Shown: one piece after another, positions 36,049 to 44,092 of the stretch
Numbering within the stretch: position 1 is the stretch's first letter
How the letters are laid out: each line of letters opens with the position of its first letter
Source: Methanoplanus limicola DSM 2279
Lineage (GTDB): Archaea; Halobacteriota; Methanomicrobia; Methanomicrobiales; Methanomicrobiaceae
Assembly (NCBI RefSeq): GCF_000243255.1
Contig: NZ_CM001436.1
Span: 124,692-188,691, forward strand
Reading direction: 5' to 3'
DNA length: 64,000 bases
The notes under the pieces: model-generated
What the model was told of the DNA's origin: nothing
What the model saw: the letters and a program-made list of their open reading frames with translations, nothing else
The model's database searches: none
Made by a program: the position numbers and the translations under genes

Positions 36049-37857
36049 ATGAATCCATATGACATTATTGAAAAATTTTTAAAGTATTATTCTGCGAAAG
36101 CCGGAATAAATCCGGAAAATTATAATAAATTTCTGAACCGCCTGAGTATACTGGAAAAATCCGGAATAATTAATAGAATCTGTAGAACAGACTACAGAGT
36201 ATTGCTTTTTGCAGCATTATTAATTATAATGCCTGCAATATCTGCATCAGGATCTATATTTTATGATGACAATTTTAAAAGCACAGATGTAAAAGAAATA
36301 ACTAACGCCGGAATTGAAAAAAAAAGTACTTTCGACGACATAACCAGAAGAAACGGTATAAATGACATATTAAATCTGATTAAAAAAACTCCGGAAGAGG
36401 AGATCAGTAAATCTTTGGTTAATGAACAAATGAAAGAGAACATCTCTTTTCAGACAACAGTAAAGGATGAACTTGATATTGCCGCCGGAGATTTTATAGG
36501 GCCTGCAAAAATAGCTGAAGAATTTGAAATTCAGGTCTTTGATCTGATTCCTGACTCTTATATTATTAATCCGGAATATCTTGAAAAGGAGACAGGAATA
36601 CGGATAATTGTCCACTATAAGAGCAGCAGACTTAACATAATCCAGAATACAGTATGGGCATTTGAAACTGATGCAACCAGGATGCTGTCCGGAATTATGG
36701 GTGGGAAAAACAGGGACGATATCGCCTTTATAATAATTAATTTTGATGATGTTGACGGGAGGGAAAATGATGTATTATTTAAAATGAGTGCAGGCGATGT
36801 TGATGAACTGGATAATTTTCCGGAACCTGGATATTATATTCCGGGCAGTGAATGGACAGAATATAAAATAGATATGGATACAGAGATAAAATATTATGAA
36901 GATCCGGCTACAAAATTTGAATTTGAGAATTCAAAAAAATATATATCATACAATGATGCCGCCAGAGTATATTCAGCAGATGATTTAAGAGAATACACTA
37001 TTGAAAAGTCAAAAGAACTCAATGAAATTACCTGGAAAATTACAGATTATGCAGTTAAAAAAGACTGGTTTAAAGCAGCAGAAGAATCTGAAAATCTTAT
37101 AACAGTTTCATCAGAATATATAAAAGAAATCGAAAAATTTGCTGTGGATAAAAACCTTGAAGGGCCCCTTGAAGAAATTAAAGAAGGTTTTAAACAATAT
37201 AATAAGGCAGGGATGGATTTCTGGTACGGTTCGTACTATTATAATTCAGACAGGATTCTTGAAGGTACTTTTTCAGTTAAATCCGGAATTAACCATTTAA
37301 ATTCGGCATTTAACAATCTGGAAATTAATGAGATTAAAGAAGAACGTATATTCAGGGCACCAGTAACTGAAATGCTTCCAAAACTACTCAAATTAAATGA
37401 AATATACAAATATAAAGATATATCAGGATCAAACGATATATCAATTAAAATTGAGGCTTATAATACTGCATACAGGTACTATCTGAAAAATGGTAATTCA
37501 GAAAATACTATAGTAACATCCGACTATGGCACTAAATTTCTCTTTGTAACACTGGATATAACCCACATGGGATATAGGGGAGGAAAAAGTCAGACGGTAA
37601 GCACTCCTTCAAAAAATGACATCTCTTTGCACTGGTTAAATCAGAAAATCAGTCCTTCCACACCAGAACAATATATAACAGGTATCGGAGTGCCTTATTC
37701 CAAAAAGAAACTTGATAGAAGGGAGCATTTTGAATCTGTTCTTCTCTTTATTGTTCCAGAAGATTTCAATCCCGGCAATGCATATATTGAAATAAATCTG
37801 GGTAGCCAGGGTAATCCGGCATGGTCTTTTGAATATCCTGATATTTCGCACAAATGA
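36049..37857 (+). CDS. Membrane-anchored extracytoplasmic protein of unknown family
   Basis: A 602-residue protein with a cytoplasmic stretch of about 48 residues, one hydrophobic segment (VLLFAALLIIMPAISA, about 50-65), and a long outer part. That part has a beta-rich block (TGIRIIVHYKSSRLN, NTVWAFETDATRMLSG), a helical middle (about 320-410), and a C-terminal beta domain (KFLFVTLDITHMGYRG). The final domain resembles accessory ligand-binding Ig-like folds in which a variable metal or lipid is bound, but I cannot assign a family. No enzyme motif seen. It begins 127 bases after the eight-PAS regulator, in the same direction. Confidence 0.75.
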   Translation: MNPYDIIEKFLKYYSAKAGINPENYNKFLNRLSILEKSGIINRICRTDYRVLLFAALLIIMPAISASGSIFYDDNFKSTDVKEITNAGIEKKSTFDDITRRNGINDILNLIKKTPEEEISKSLVNEQMKENISFQTTVKDELDIAAGDFIGPAKIAEEFEIQVFDLIPDSYIINPEYLEKETGIRIIVHYKSSRLNIIQNTVWAFETDATRMLSGIMGGKNRDDIAFIIINFDDVDGRENDVLFKMSAGDVDELDNFPEPGYYIPGSEWTEYKIDMDTEIKYYEDPATKFEFENSKKYISYNDAARVYSADDLREYTIEKSKELNEITWKITDYAVKKDWFKAAEESENLITVSSEYIKEIEKFAVDKNLEGPLEEIKEGFKQYNKAGMDFWYGSYYYNSDRILEGTFSVKSGINHLNSAFNNLEINEIKEERIFRAPVTEMLPKLLKLNEIYKYKDISGSNDISIKIEAYNTAYRYYLKNGNSENTIVTSDYGTKFLFVTLDITHMGYRGGKSQTVSTPSKNDISLHWLNQKISPSTPEQYITGIGVPYSKKKLDRREHFESVLLFIVPEDFNPGNAYIEINLGSQGNPAWSFEYPDISHK

Positions 37858-38204
37858 CACACAGACCAACAAATATAATGACAATATAAATATCTGAATT
37901 AAAGCAACCAATATATTTTATCCGGAAGATGTGAGGTAAATGATGCAAAACCTATTCTCTCCCGGAGGTCAGCATATATATAATTGACCACCGTCACAGC
38001 TTATAGGATCTGTGGCCTTTTCCGGTGCCAGCATACATATAATTGACCACCAGTATATTACAGCCACCTTATTATTAATGTTTTGATGAATAATATTCAG
38101 ACATGCAACTGAGAAAATCAGGAAAGTCAATGACAGGGAATTATCCTGCAGAACCGGAAAAACTCTGAAATTACTTAAAATGTCATAACAAAAATCAGGA
38201 GGCA
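37858..38204. other. Intergenic gap of about 350 bases between convergent genes, with a direct repeat
   Basis: No credible gene. It holds a duplicated 23-bp sequence (listed separately) with a TATA-like core although the flanking genes converge here, so any promoter would serve an unannotated short RNA. Confidence 0.6.
37970..38051. repeat. 23-bp direct repeat with TATA-like core, two copies 59 bases apart
   Basis: Copy 1 (37970-37992) and copy 2 (38029-38051) differ at one base; each reads CAGCATA, then T/C, then ATATAATTGACCACC. In copy 1 GGTCA (37967-37971) and TGACC (37985-37989) form a dyad around the TATA-like centre; copy 2 preserves only part of it. Confidence 0.85.
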
Positions 38205-39047
38205 TCAGGCAGCATTTAATAAAATATTATTTATTGCCACGTATTTTCTTATAAAATCCCTTATATTTTCAGCCTCTCTCCAGCCTATATCCAGTTCTCT
38301 AAGCGATTTATCTATTTCAAGCGCTTCATCATAGACACGATTTGCAATTTTGCCGCCTTCAAGATCAGTAAGGCCCACAATTGCCTGAAGAGGGTTTCTG
38401 ATATCTGCATTTATCTTTTCATATTCATCTACGTAATTTAAAAAATCACTAAGTTTCTGAATGAGGGTAAGAAGTTTATTTTCACTTTCGGCAAGTGCTA
38501 TCAAAGATTTTTTATAATCTGTTATATCAACAAATATTATTGTTATTCCCGAACTACCATCGGAAAATACTGTAGGAATAATTTTCATCTGAAAATACTG
38601 TTCTTCTCCGGAAACAGAAATTGTTATCTCTTTTGAAACCTTTTCACCTTCTATGCCGGAATCAATTAATTCCGAGATATCAATCAATAGTTTTTCATAA
38701 ATAATTTTTTCAGCATCAATACCCTGAAAATTATTTTCAATACCCAATAGTGCAGACATTTTTTCGTTTGTACTGACTATTTTTTTTTCTTCGTTTAACA
38801 TAAGAACAGCATCTGATGTCAGGTCCATCATTGCATTGATGGGTATCCTTTTTGACAGAAAAAAGACTTTTGCCTGTCCGTACGTCTCCATATCAACTTC
38901 CCCTAAAAGGAGCAGTATCTCAAGATAATGCCCGACCGATATTCTGTTTACCCCTATAGCTTCGGAAATTTGTTTAACAGACATTCCTCTGGGATTATCC
39001 TTTAAGACCTCAAGTATTTTAGGAAATTCCCGGTGTTCCTTACCCAT
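38205..39047 (-). CDS. Winged-helix-PAS regulator with degenerate histidine-kinase dimerisation helix
   Basis: A 280-residue protein. The winged helix (residues 1-65, helix-turn-helix SVKQISEAIGVNRIS) is followed by RIPI at 67-70, a PAS domain (about 72-180, ending VDITDYKKS), then a helical region. ADIRNPLQAIVGL (214-226) matches the HisKA H-box of archaeal kinases (H-D-I-R-N-x-L) but has Ala214 where the phospho-accepting His should be, and no ATP-binding domain follows. This looks like a kinase dimerisation helix reused for dimer formation. ATG 39047 is chosen because it gives the same 22-residue lead as the two paralogues and lies 20-29 bases from TTTATAAAAG. Confidence 0.85.
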   Translation of the reverse strand: MGKEHREFPKILEVLKDNPRGMSVKQISEAIGVNRISVGHYLEILLLLGEVDMETYGQAKVFFLSKRIPINAMMDLTSDAVLMLNEEKKIVSTNEKMSALLGIENNFQGIDAEKIIYEKLLIDISELIDSGIEGEKVSKEITISVSGEEQYFQMKIIPTVFSDGSSGITIIFVDITDYKKSLIALAESENKLLTLIQKLSDFLNYVDEYEKINADIRNPLQAIVGLTDLEGGKIANRVYDEALEIDKSLRELDIGWREAENIRDFIRKYVAINNILLNAA

Positions 39048-39066
39048 AAACTCCAATTTAGCATAG

Positions 39067-39076
39067 TTTATAAAAG
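39067..39076 (-). promoter_or_regulatory. TATA box of the wHTH-PAS gene at 39047 (leaderless)
   Basis: The forward strand TTTATAAAAG reads CTTTTATAAA in the leftward direction, ending 20 bases before ATG 39047. No ribosome site precedes the start. Confidence 0.55.
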
Positions 39077-39204
39077 AAGCTATCTTCATCATTATAAACA
39101 TCAGTTATGCTTGGCATACCCAGAGATCCGAAATTTGACAGAGCAGGAATTATAATCCAATACTGAACTTTTAGGAATAATTCAAAAAATTAGTTAAGAT
39201 TATG

Positions 39205-39270
39205 TAGTGCGATTAAAGTTCACGTTTAGAAATACTCTCCGGACATTTCTAAATGTAAAGTTCTGCACTA
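39205..39270. repeat. Imperfect inverted repeat / hairpin, 66 bases
   Basis: TAGTGC (39205-39210) and TTTAGAAAT (39225-39233) pair with ATTTCTAAA (39245-39253) and GCACTA (39265-39270), leaving an 11-base loop (ACTCTCCGGAC) and an unpaired inner region carrying AAAGTT on both arms. It could be an RNA hairpin or a remnant mobile end. Confidence 0.7.
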
Positions 39271-39617
39271 TAATATTGTACCTCTCCGAAAGGTTAACCG
39301 ATCAGATGTAATCAAATTAAATCCTGAACGGAAATTATTAAATCAATCAGCAGTCTGGGATATCAGAGATATAAATAATATAAATCTGAGACCAAATAAA
39401 TTGTCAGAAATAATCAGACAAATTTAATGAATCACAACAAATATCAGGTAAATATACTCTTTCAGAAAATTGGATAAGAGTCATAAAACATAACATACTG
39501 AAATTATTTTTTTTGAAATTAGCTTTAATAAAATTTTAAAATTTGCTTTTTCACCTTCAACTGCAATCAGGCGATGAAATCCAACAAAAATATAGAATAA
39601 AAACAATGATACAATAG

Positions 39618-40640
39618 TCATTTATGACTATCATATATTACAAGCATTACAAGTCCGGAAATAAGAACAAATACCATAAAAACAAAAACAATTGCCTCTG
39701 AAGCCATGGTTTCCTCAGTATAAATCTCTGACATGACCTTTTGAATATTCTCTTTCGGTTCTTTTGGGGTTAAAAAGAGAGCATAAAGACCAAAATTTTC
39801 TATCTTTGCTGAAAATGACATGTTTTCCCGACTCTCAACTGTATTCAGCTCTTCCCAGTATCCGGTATAAGGATTCATCCATTTTATACCTTCAATGCTG
39901 GTTCCTGACTGAATATAATCCCATTCCTCAGGTCCCGGAACTATTGTAAGTACATTGTAACATTCAAAAGAGCAATATTCAGGAGATATATAGTATGTAT
40001 AATAAGGACAGTCAGAATCAAGGCAGGCAGGGTCTGAATTTAATCTCTTTATGGATATATTTTCAGGATCACCAATATAACTGATCCCGTTTTCTGAGGT
40101 ATAATCAAAGGAATTCAGGTTATAAATATACGCTTTTAAATCGTCAGCCCACAGGATAAATAATTTCTCATTCTGTAAACTATTTCCACCGGGAGAATCT
40201 GGTAAATCAAATGTAACCACTTCATCTTCAGGCCAGTCATCATGGCTGCTGCCACCAGGTTCAGGAACTTCCTCCATAACAAAGACAACCTCCTTGGTCA
40301 CATTTGAAGAACTGAAATTGTTGGAAATAAATAATGAAACATTATATATCCCAGAACTTTGGAAGCAATGCACGGGATTTTGTTCACTTGAAGTTGAATT
40401 ACATCCATCCCCAAAATTCCACTCCCACAGGTCAGGATTTCCCCTGGAGGTATCCTTAAATTGTGCAGCAATTACATCATTCCCGCAATTCTGTATCACA
40501 GTAAAATCTGCATCCAGAGAACTGCCCCCAATAATTGTAACTGAAGTTTTCACATTAGAGCCGACCGCAGGTCCACTTAGAACTACAATTATAATAATCA
40601 GCAGGAAAAATTTAGAAGCCAGCAAAAATTTTTGATCCAT
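39618..40640 (-). CDS. PKD-domain surface protein with C-terminal anchor
   Basis: A 340-residue exported protein. An N-terminal signal sequence (FFLLIIIIVVLSGPAVGS), one PKD domain (about 40-120, with DLWEWNFGDGCNSTSSEQNP and the closing YNVSLFISNN), a cysteine-containing middle part (DSDCPYYTYY, CSFECYN), and a C-terminal membrane helix (IVFVFMVFVLISGLVMLVIY). PKD domains are beta-sandwiches common in methanogen cell-envelope proteins. The middle region after the PKD domain is not recognised. Confidence 0.88.
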   Translation of the reverse strand: MDQKFLLASKFFLLIIIIVVLSGPAVGSNVKTSVTIIGGSSLDADFTVIQNCGNDVIAAQFKDTSRGNPDLWEWNFGDGCNSTSSEQNPVHCFQSSGIYNVSLFISNNFSSSNVTKEVVFVMEEVPEPGGSSHDDWPEDEVVTFDLPDSPGGNSLQNEKLFILWADDLKAYIYNLNSFDYTSENGISYIGDPENISIKRLNSDPACLDSDCPYYTYYISPEYCSFECYNVLTIVPGPEEWDYIQSGTSIEGIKWMNPYTGYWEELNTVESRENMSFSAKIENFGLYALFLTPKEPKENIQKVMSEIYTEETMASEAIVFVFMVFVLISGLVMLVIYDSHK

Positions 40641-40847
40641 TACAATAACACCCGCAATTCTTTAAGCCCTAAAAGATGATATTGAAGAATAAACATTTGC
40701 CAAATAATTCTGCAAAACAGAAATTCTGAAACTGATATATATGTATGTAAAAAGTAACCAATAAGAGCCGGATTACAATTGACAGATAAAACAAATATTC
40801 CATTCATATGTAAAGGATAGCATATCTGTCCAGACAGGGACAGAATG

Positions 40848-40965
40848 AACATACGGATATTTATATAACCTTCATCATAACATACGGACATTTATATGAT
40901 ATTTATTAGAATATACAGATATTCATATAACCTTTATCAGAACATACAGACATCTTAAAATTGAT
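40848..40965. repeat. 31-bp degenerate tandem repeat, four copies
   Basis: Units begin at 40848, 40879, 40910 and 40941, exactly 31 bases apart, each starting AAYATACRGAYATT and continuing with an AT-rich TATATAACCTTYATCA-like half. The last unit decays after about 20 bases. Unlike the exact repeats at 12.8 kb, these copies have diverged. Confidence 0.85.
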
Positions 40966-41279
40966 ATACACAATTTCTAAATTAATCTATCAGATATGCC
41001 ATTTTATATCATAATAATTCATTTCTGTCCTTAAAAAGGAAATATATCCACATAATAAATAAACTTCACAAAAGATAAAGTGGAAATATCAGATAATATA
41101 ATTCTCCGGGCAGATAGGTCTTTTCAAGGCCGCCTGAACTATATGATTTAAAATTTCCAGCTACAAACAAAAATACACAGACAGTAATAATAAAACTATG
41201 CAAAGCAAAAATGAGCAGCATCACCATTCAGAATAATATTTGTACTGCTACTGTGTCAATTTCTGCGGATATTCAAAAT

Positions 41280-41341
41280 AGTCACTCATGAACCAGCTGG
41301 TTCACAGATGATGAATGAAGCAGTGTATTGTTTCATAGGAG
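41280..41341 (+). repeat. Dispersed double-palindrome element, copy B
   Basis: Same element as at 29964. In this copy the first dyad is perfect (GAACCAGCTGGTTC); the second is TGAAGCAGTGTATTGTTTCA. It is followed by GGAGCAT as in copy C. Confidence 0.88.
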
Positions 41342-42048
41342 CATGAAATAAAAACTCAATTCAGGCTTTAATTTACGGCTACATTAAATAATGTTAACAT
41401 CCCGGACTCATTTACAGCACAGCCGGATATAATCCATTTATAGACGTAAAGGTCCATATAAAGGCAGCAATTTACAATTTCAAATCATAAATATCCTATA
41501 TAATTATAATGATACTACGGCAGCTGATTGTAAAACTGTAAAAATCAATCCAAAAAGAGATGGTGAGCATCCTTTCTCCTTATCTATTAAAGGAAGGCAT
41601 TTTCAACCATCCAGAAAGCACCTGTTTAAATGCCAAATGATCTTACTATTGAACCATGAAGAGACACCTTTCTTAATAAATAAGAAAAGGCCTTTGGACG
41701 CGTCACCATACGATAAATAAGCTATAAATAATATAGATATGTGCAGAGCACACAATATATATTTACTGATATACATTAATGAAAAAGAAAAAAGACTGAC
41801 AGAATTGTTCAACCCACAAAACTCTCAAAATATCTTAGAATATCAATTATCCTGCATAATTCCGCTAAAAATAAAATAAATAGATGGCCGATATAAATTA
41901 AAAATTAAAATAAATTAACACCAGCATAAATTAAACACCAATATAAATTATGAATCAATATAAACAAAGGATTAAAATAAATAGAGGATTAAAAATATCT
42001 GATGACAGTACAATATTACCTGAAAAGCAGCCGGATTTATCTGACGGG

Positions 42049-42747
42049 CTATAACCAACCGGACAAATCCCTGTTATTCTCCTTTATCCTGTAATATATA
42101 TCCCCGTTATATTCCCTCTCTTCAAGAACAATTACTTCAACATCATCACAGGCATTGGTTGTACCAATATATTTTTCACTTCCGGGAGATTCCCACAGAT
42201 TAAGCCTGTTCCACTTTTTCCAGAATTCATAATTGTCAGGATCCGATTTACAGGTATTAACAACAATAATGTCTCCTGTATTATAATAAACCCTTCCAGG
42301 ATTTCCGGATATAAAAGATATGCCCCTTTCATTAAACCCCAGTCTCAGAAGTGAAATCTCCTTTAAGAGAAATGGATCACTTGAACGCCCGTCTGTCTCC
42401 ATCGCCTTTTCGGAATATTTTATACAACCGGTATAATCACCCATCTTTAAAAGAAGAGATGACATAAGAGTCAGTGACAGATAATTACTTCCATTAATAT
42501 CAAGGGCATCAGAAATTTCAGAATATGCCTGACTGTAATCCTCATTCCTGTAATAATTAAAGGAATTATTAATATGTATCTCTTCCTGAGCATATTTTTC
42601 AGATTCGTCTGATGATGCAAATAATTCTGCGGATACAGCAAATGAGAAAAACAGGATAATTACTGCCAAAATCACAGAAATAAAAATATAATTCCAATAT
42701 CTTCTTCTTTTGTCAGTTTTATCATCATATATGTTCTTTTTAGTCAT
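42049..42747 (-). CDS. Membrane-anchored TPR protein with C-terminal SH3b-like domain
   Basis: A 232-residue protein. One N-terminal membrane helix (YIFISVILAVIILFFSFAVS), then two or three tetratricopeptide-like helix pairs (about 65-140: NSFNYYRNEDYSQAYSEISD, LKMGDYTGCIKYSEKA), then a C-terminal beta part ending YYRIKENNRDLSGWL, the typical close of a bacterial-type SH3 domain. Such architecture suggests an envelope scaffold binding other surface molecules. ATG 42747 is used because GGAGAGG lies about 9 bases before it; its start overlaps the end of the upstream gene, so the two form an operon. Confidence 0.75.
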   Translation of the reverse strand: MTKKNIYDDKTDKRRRYWNYIFISVILAVIILFFSFAVSAELFASSDESEKYAQEEIHINNSFNYYRNEDYSQAYSEISDALDINGSNYLSLTLMSSLLLKMGDYTGCIKYSEKAMETDGRSSDPFLLKEISLLRLGFNERGISFISGNPGRVYYNTGDIIVVNTCKSDPDNYEFWKKWNRLNLWESPGSEKYIGTTNACDDVEVIVLEEREYNGDIYYRIKENNRDLSGWL

Positions 42748-43228
42748 GAATACCTCTCCTGTTCCAGGAACCAAAGATCACAGCAATGAAAGAGATCATA
42801 AAAGTTACAGGCATAATAATTATCAAAATCAGGTAAAGAAAGATTGACAGCGTCATTTCAGTCGGCGTAATCGTTATCGTCAGAACTCCGGTTTCACCCG
42901 AAGAGACAGAATAACCCGGATATTTTGAATAAACTTCAGAATAACTATTCAATAGATTACCAGATTCATCCGGGTAATATTCATTTCCTGAATAAAAAGA
43001 GAGACCTGAAAAGAGATTATCTCCATCCTGAAATCCCGGCACACGGGGATAAATATCCGGCATACCACCAGCAAAGTGAATTAAAAGTAAAATAATAATG
43101 ACTGCTGCTGCCAGACATATCCGTGGATAATTAAAATTAAACCAGGTTGATGACTGTCCACCACCCTTATCATTATAATTAACAGTTAAATCCTTCTTTT
43201 TGGCATTTCCTTTCCAAAATATCACCAT
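42740..43228 (-). CDS. Small membrane protein with an outer loop, two helices
   Basis: A 162-residue protein with a cytoplasmic start, a first helix (ICLAAAVIIILLLIHFAGG), an outer loop of about 65 residues rich in Tyr, Ser and Gly, and a second helix (LSIFLYLILIIIMPVTFMIS). Start ATG 43228 is favoured because GAGGGGGG lies five bases before it. No family recognised. It overlaps the TPR-SH3b gene by 8 bases, so the proteins probably act together at the membrane. Confidence 0.7.
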   Translation of the reverse strand: MVIFWKGNAKKKDLTVNYNDKGGGQSSTWFNFNYPRICLAAAVIIILLLIHFAGGMPDIYPRVPGFQDGDNLFSGLSFYSGNEYYPDESGNLLNSYSEVYSKYPGYSVSSGETGVLTITITPTEMTLSIFLYLILIIIMPVTFMISFIAVIFGSWNRRGIHD

Positions 43229-43494
43229 CAAAACCCCCCTCACCCTTAGGAACAATCACTTCTGAAATTGTCCGGAGATTATTATTTAGCATCTCCTGAG
43301 TTTCAGTCATATATGTCCCGGTTATATCATACATGATATATTGATTTGCTGTGCAGTCAAAATTCTGTCATGTGAAGATAAAATGGAATAATTTTTTACT
43401 GCACGGCATATTTTTTTAAACTCATTCTTTTCAAATTCAGATTATAATGCGGCCCTGAACAGAGCCGGATAATGAACTCAGGAAGGTGTTTAAG

Positions 43495-44073
43495 ATGAAA
43501 AGGGGATTAATAATCTGTATCTCGGTAATATTGCTGGGATTGATACCAAATGCAATCGCATTTGCAGAATGCAATAATATAATTCTAAACGGTGATTTTG
43601 AGGAAGAGAATTTTAACGGATGGATTACCCAGGATCATCCTCCATACATAAGGTACGATATTGAAAGGGGACATAACGCCGGATTTTTCTTCACAGATAA
43701 ATGCCTTATTCAGGAGACTGACCTTACAGATATTGATGAAATAACATATGACCTGAAAATCCTGGCACTCGGACCATCCGAGCAGTCATTTAATATATAT
43801 ATTGGAAAGACACTGGTCAGGACATATGTCAATGAGACATTTCAGTGGAGAACCGAAAAGATAGATACATCTGAATTTTCCGGAAATCAGGCCATTATAT
43901 TCACATCCGAAGGATTAAGGGGAAGTACAATGAATATTTATCTTGACAATATAAGGGCCTGCAAAAATTCCTGTGAAGAAAAGAGCAGTATGCCGGTAAA
44001 AAGTTCTTCAGGTATATCAGCAATTCTCCTGATCTCAGGAATAATAATTTTCGCCGGAAAAATCAGGAGATAA
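43495..44073 (+). CDS. Secreted protein with carbohydrate-binding-like beta-sandwich and C-terminal anchor
   Basis: A 192-residue protein: signal peptide (GLIICISVILLGLIPNAIAFA), then a jelly-roll-like domain. NNIILNGDFEEENFNGWI is the usual opening and IYLDNIRAC the usual close of CBM4/9- or DUF642-like domains. A C-terminal hydrophobic tail (ISAILLISGIIIFAGKIRR) follows a Ser-rich linker. ATG 43495 lies six bases after GGAAGG; a GTG at 43486 overlaps that site and is unlikely. It is 19 bases upstream of the beta-propeller gene, and both are read together. Confidence 0.78.
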   Translation: MKRGLIICISVILLGLIPNAIAFAECNNIILNGDFEEENFNGWITQDHPPYIRYDIERGHNAGFFFTDKCLIQETDLTDIDEITYDLKILALGPSEQSFNIYIGKTLVRTYVNETFQWRTEKIDTSEFSGNQAIIFTSEGLRGSTMNIYLDNIRACKNSCEEKSSMPVKSSSGISAILLISGIIIFAGKIRR

Positions 44074-44092
44074 CATATTTCCGGGTCAGATT

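Larger units (their letters stand above)
39048..39617. other. AT-rich gap of about 570 bases
   Basis: It contains the TATA box for the wHTH-PAS gene and an imperfect inverted repeat at 39205-39270. The rest is AT-rich with no reading frame that looks coding. Confidence 0.6.
40641..42048. other. Non-coding gap of about 1.4 kb
   Basis: The longest gap in the window. It holds a degenerate 31-bp tandem repeat (40848-40965), copy B of the double-palindrome element (41280-41341), and a very AT-rich tract of short AATATAAATTA-type repeats (about 41880-41990). Short frames exist, the longest on the reverse strand at 41603-41812 (69 codons), but none shows a ribosome site or coding character. Confidence 0.65.

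Noticed and set aside
40848-40965. CRISPR array
   Set aside because: A 31-bp period with no distinct repeat/spacer alternation, and the copies are diverged; a degenerate tandem repeat.
41603-41812. 69-codon reverse frame in the long gap, hydrophobic start
   Set aside because: No ribosome site or promoter at the start, odd composition and AT-rich background; considered as a transposase remnant but no motif supports it.
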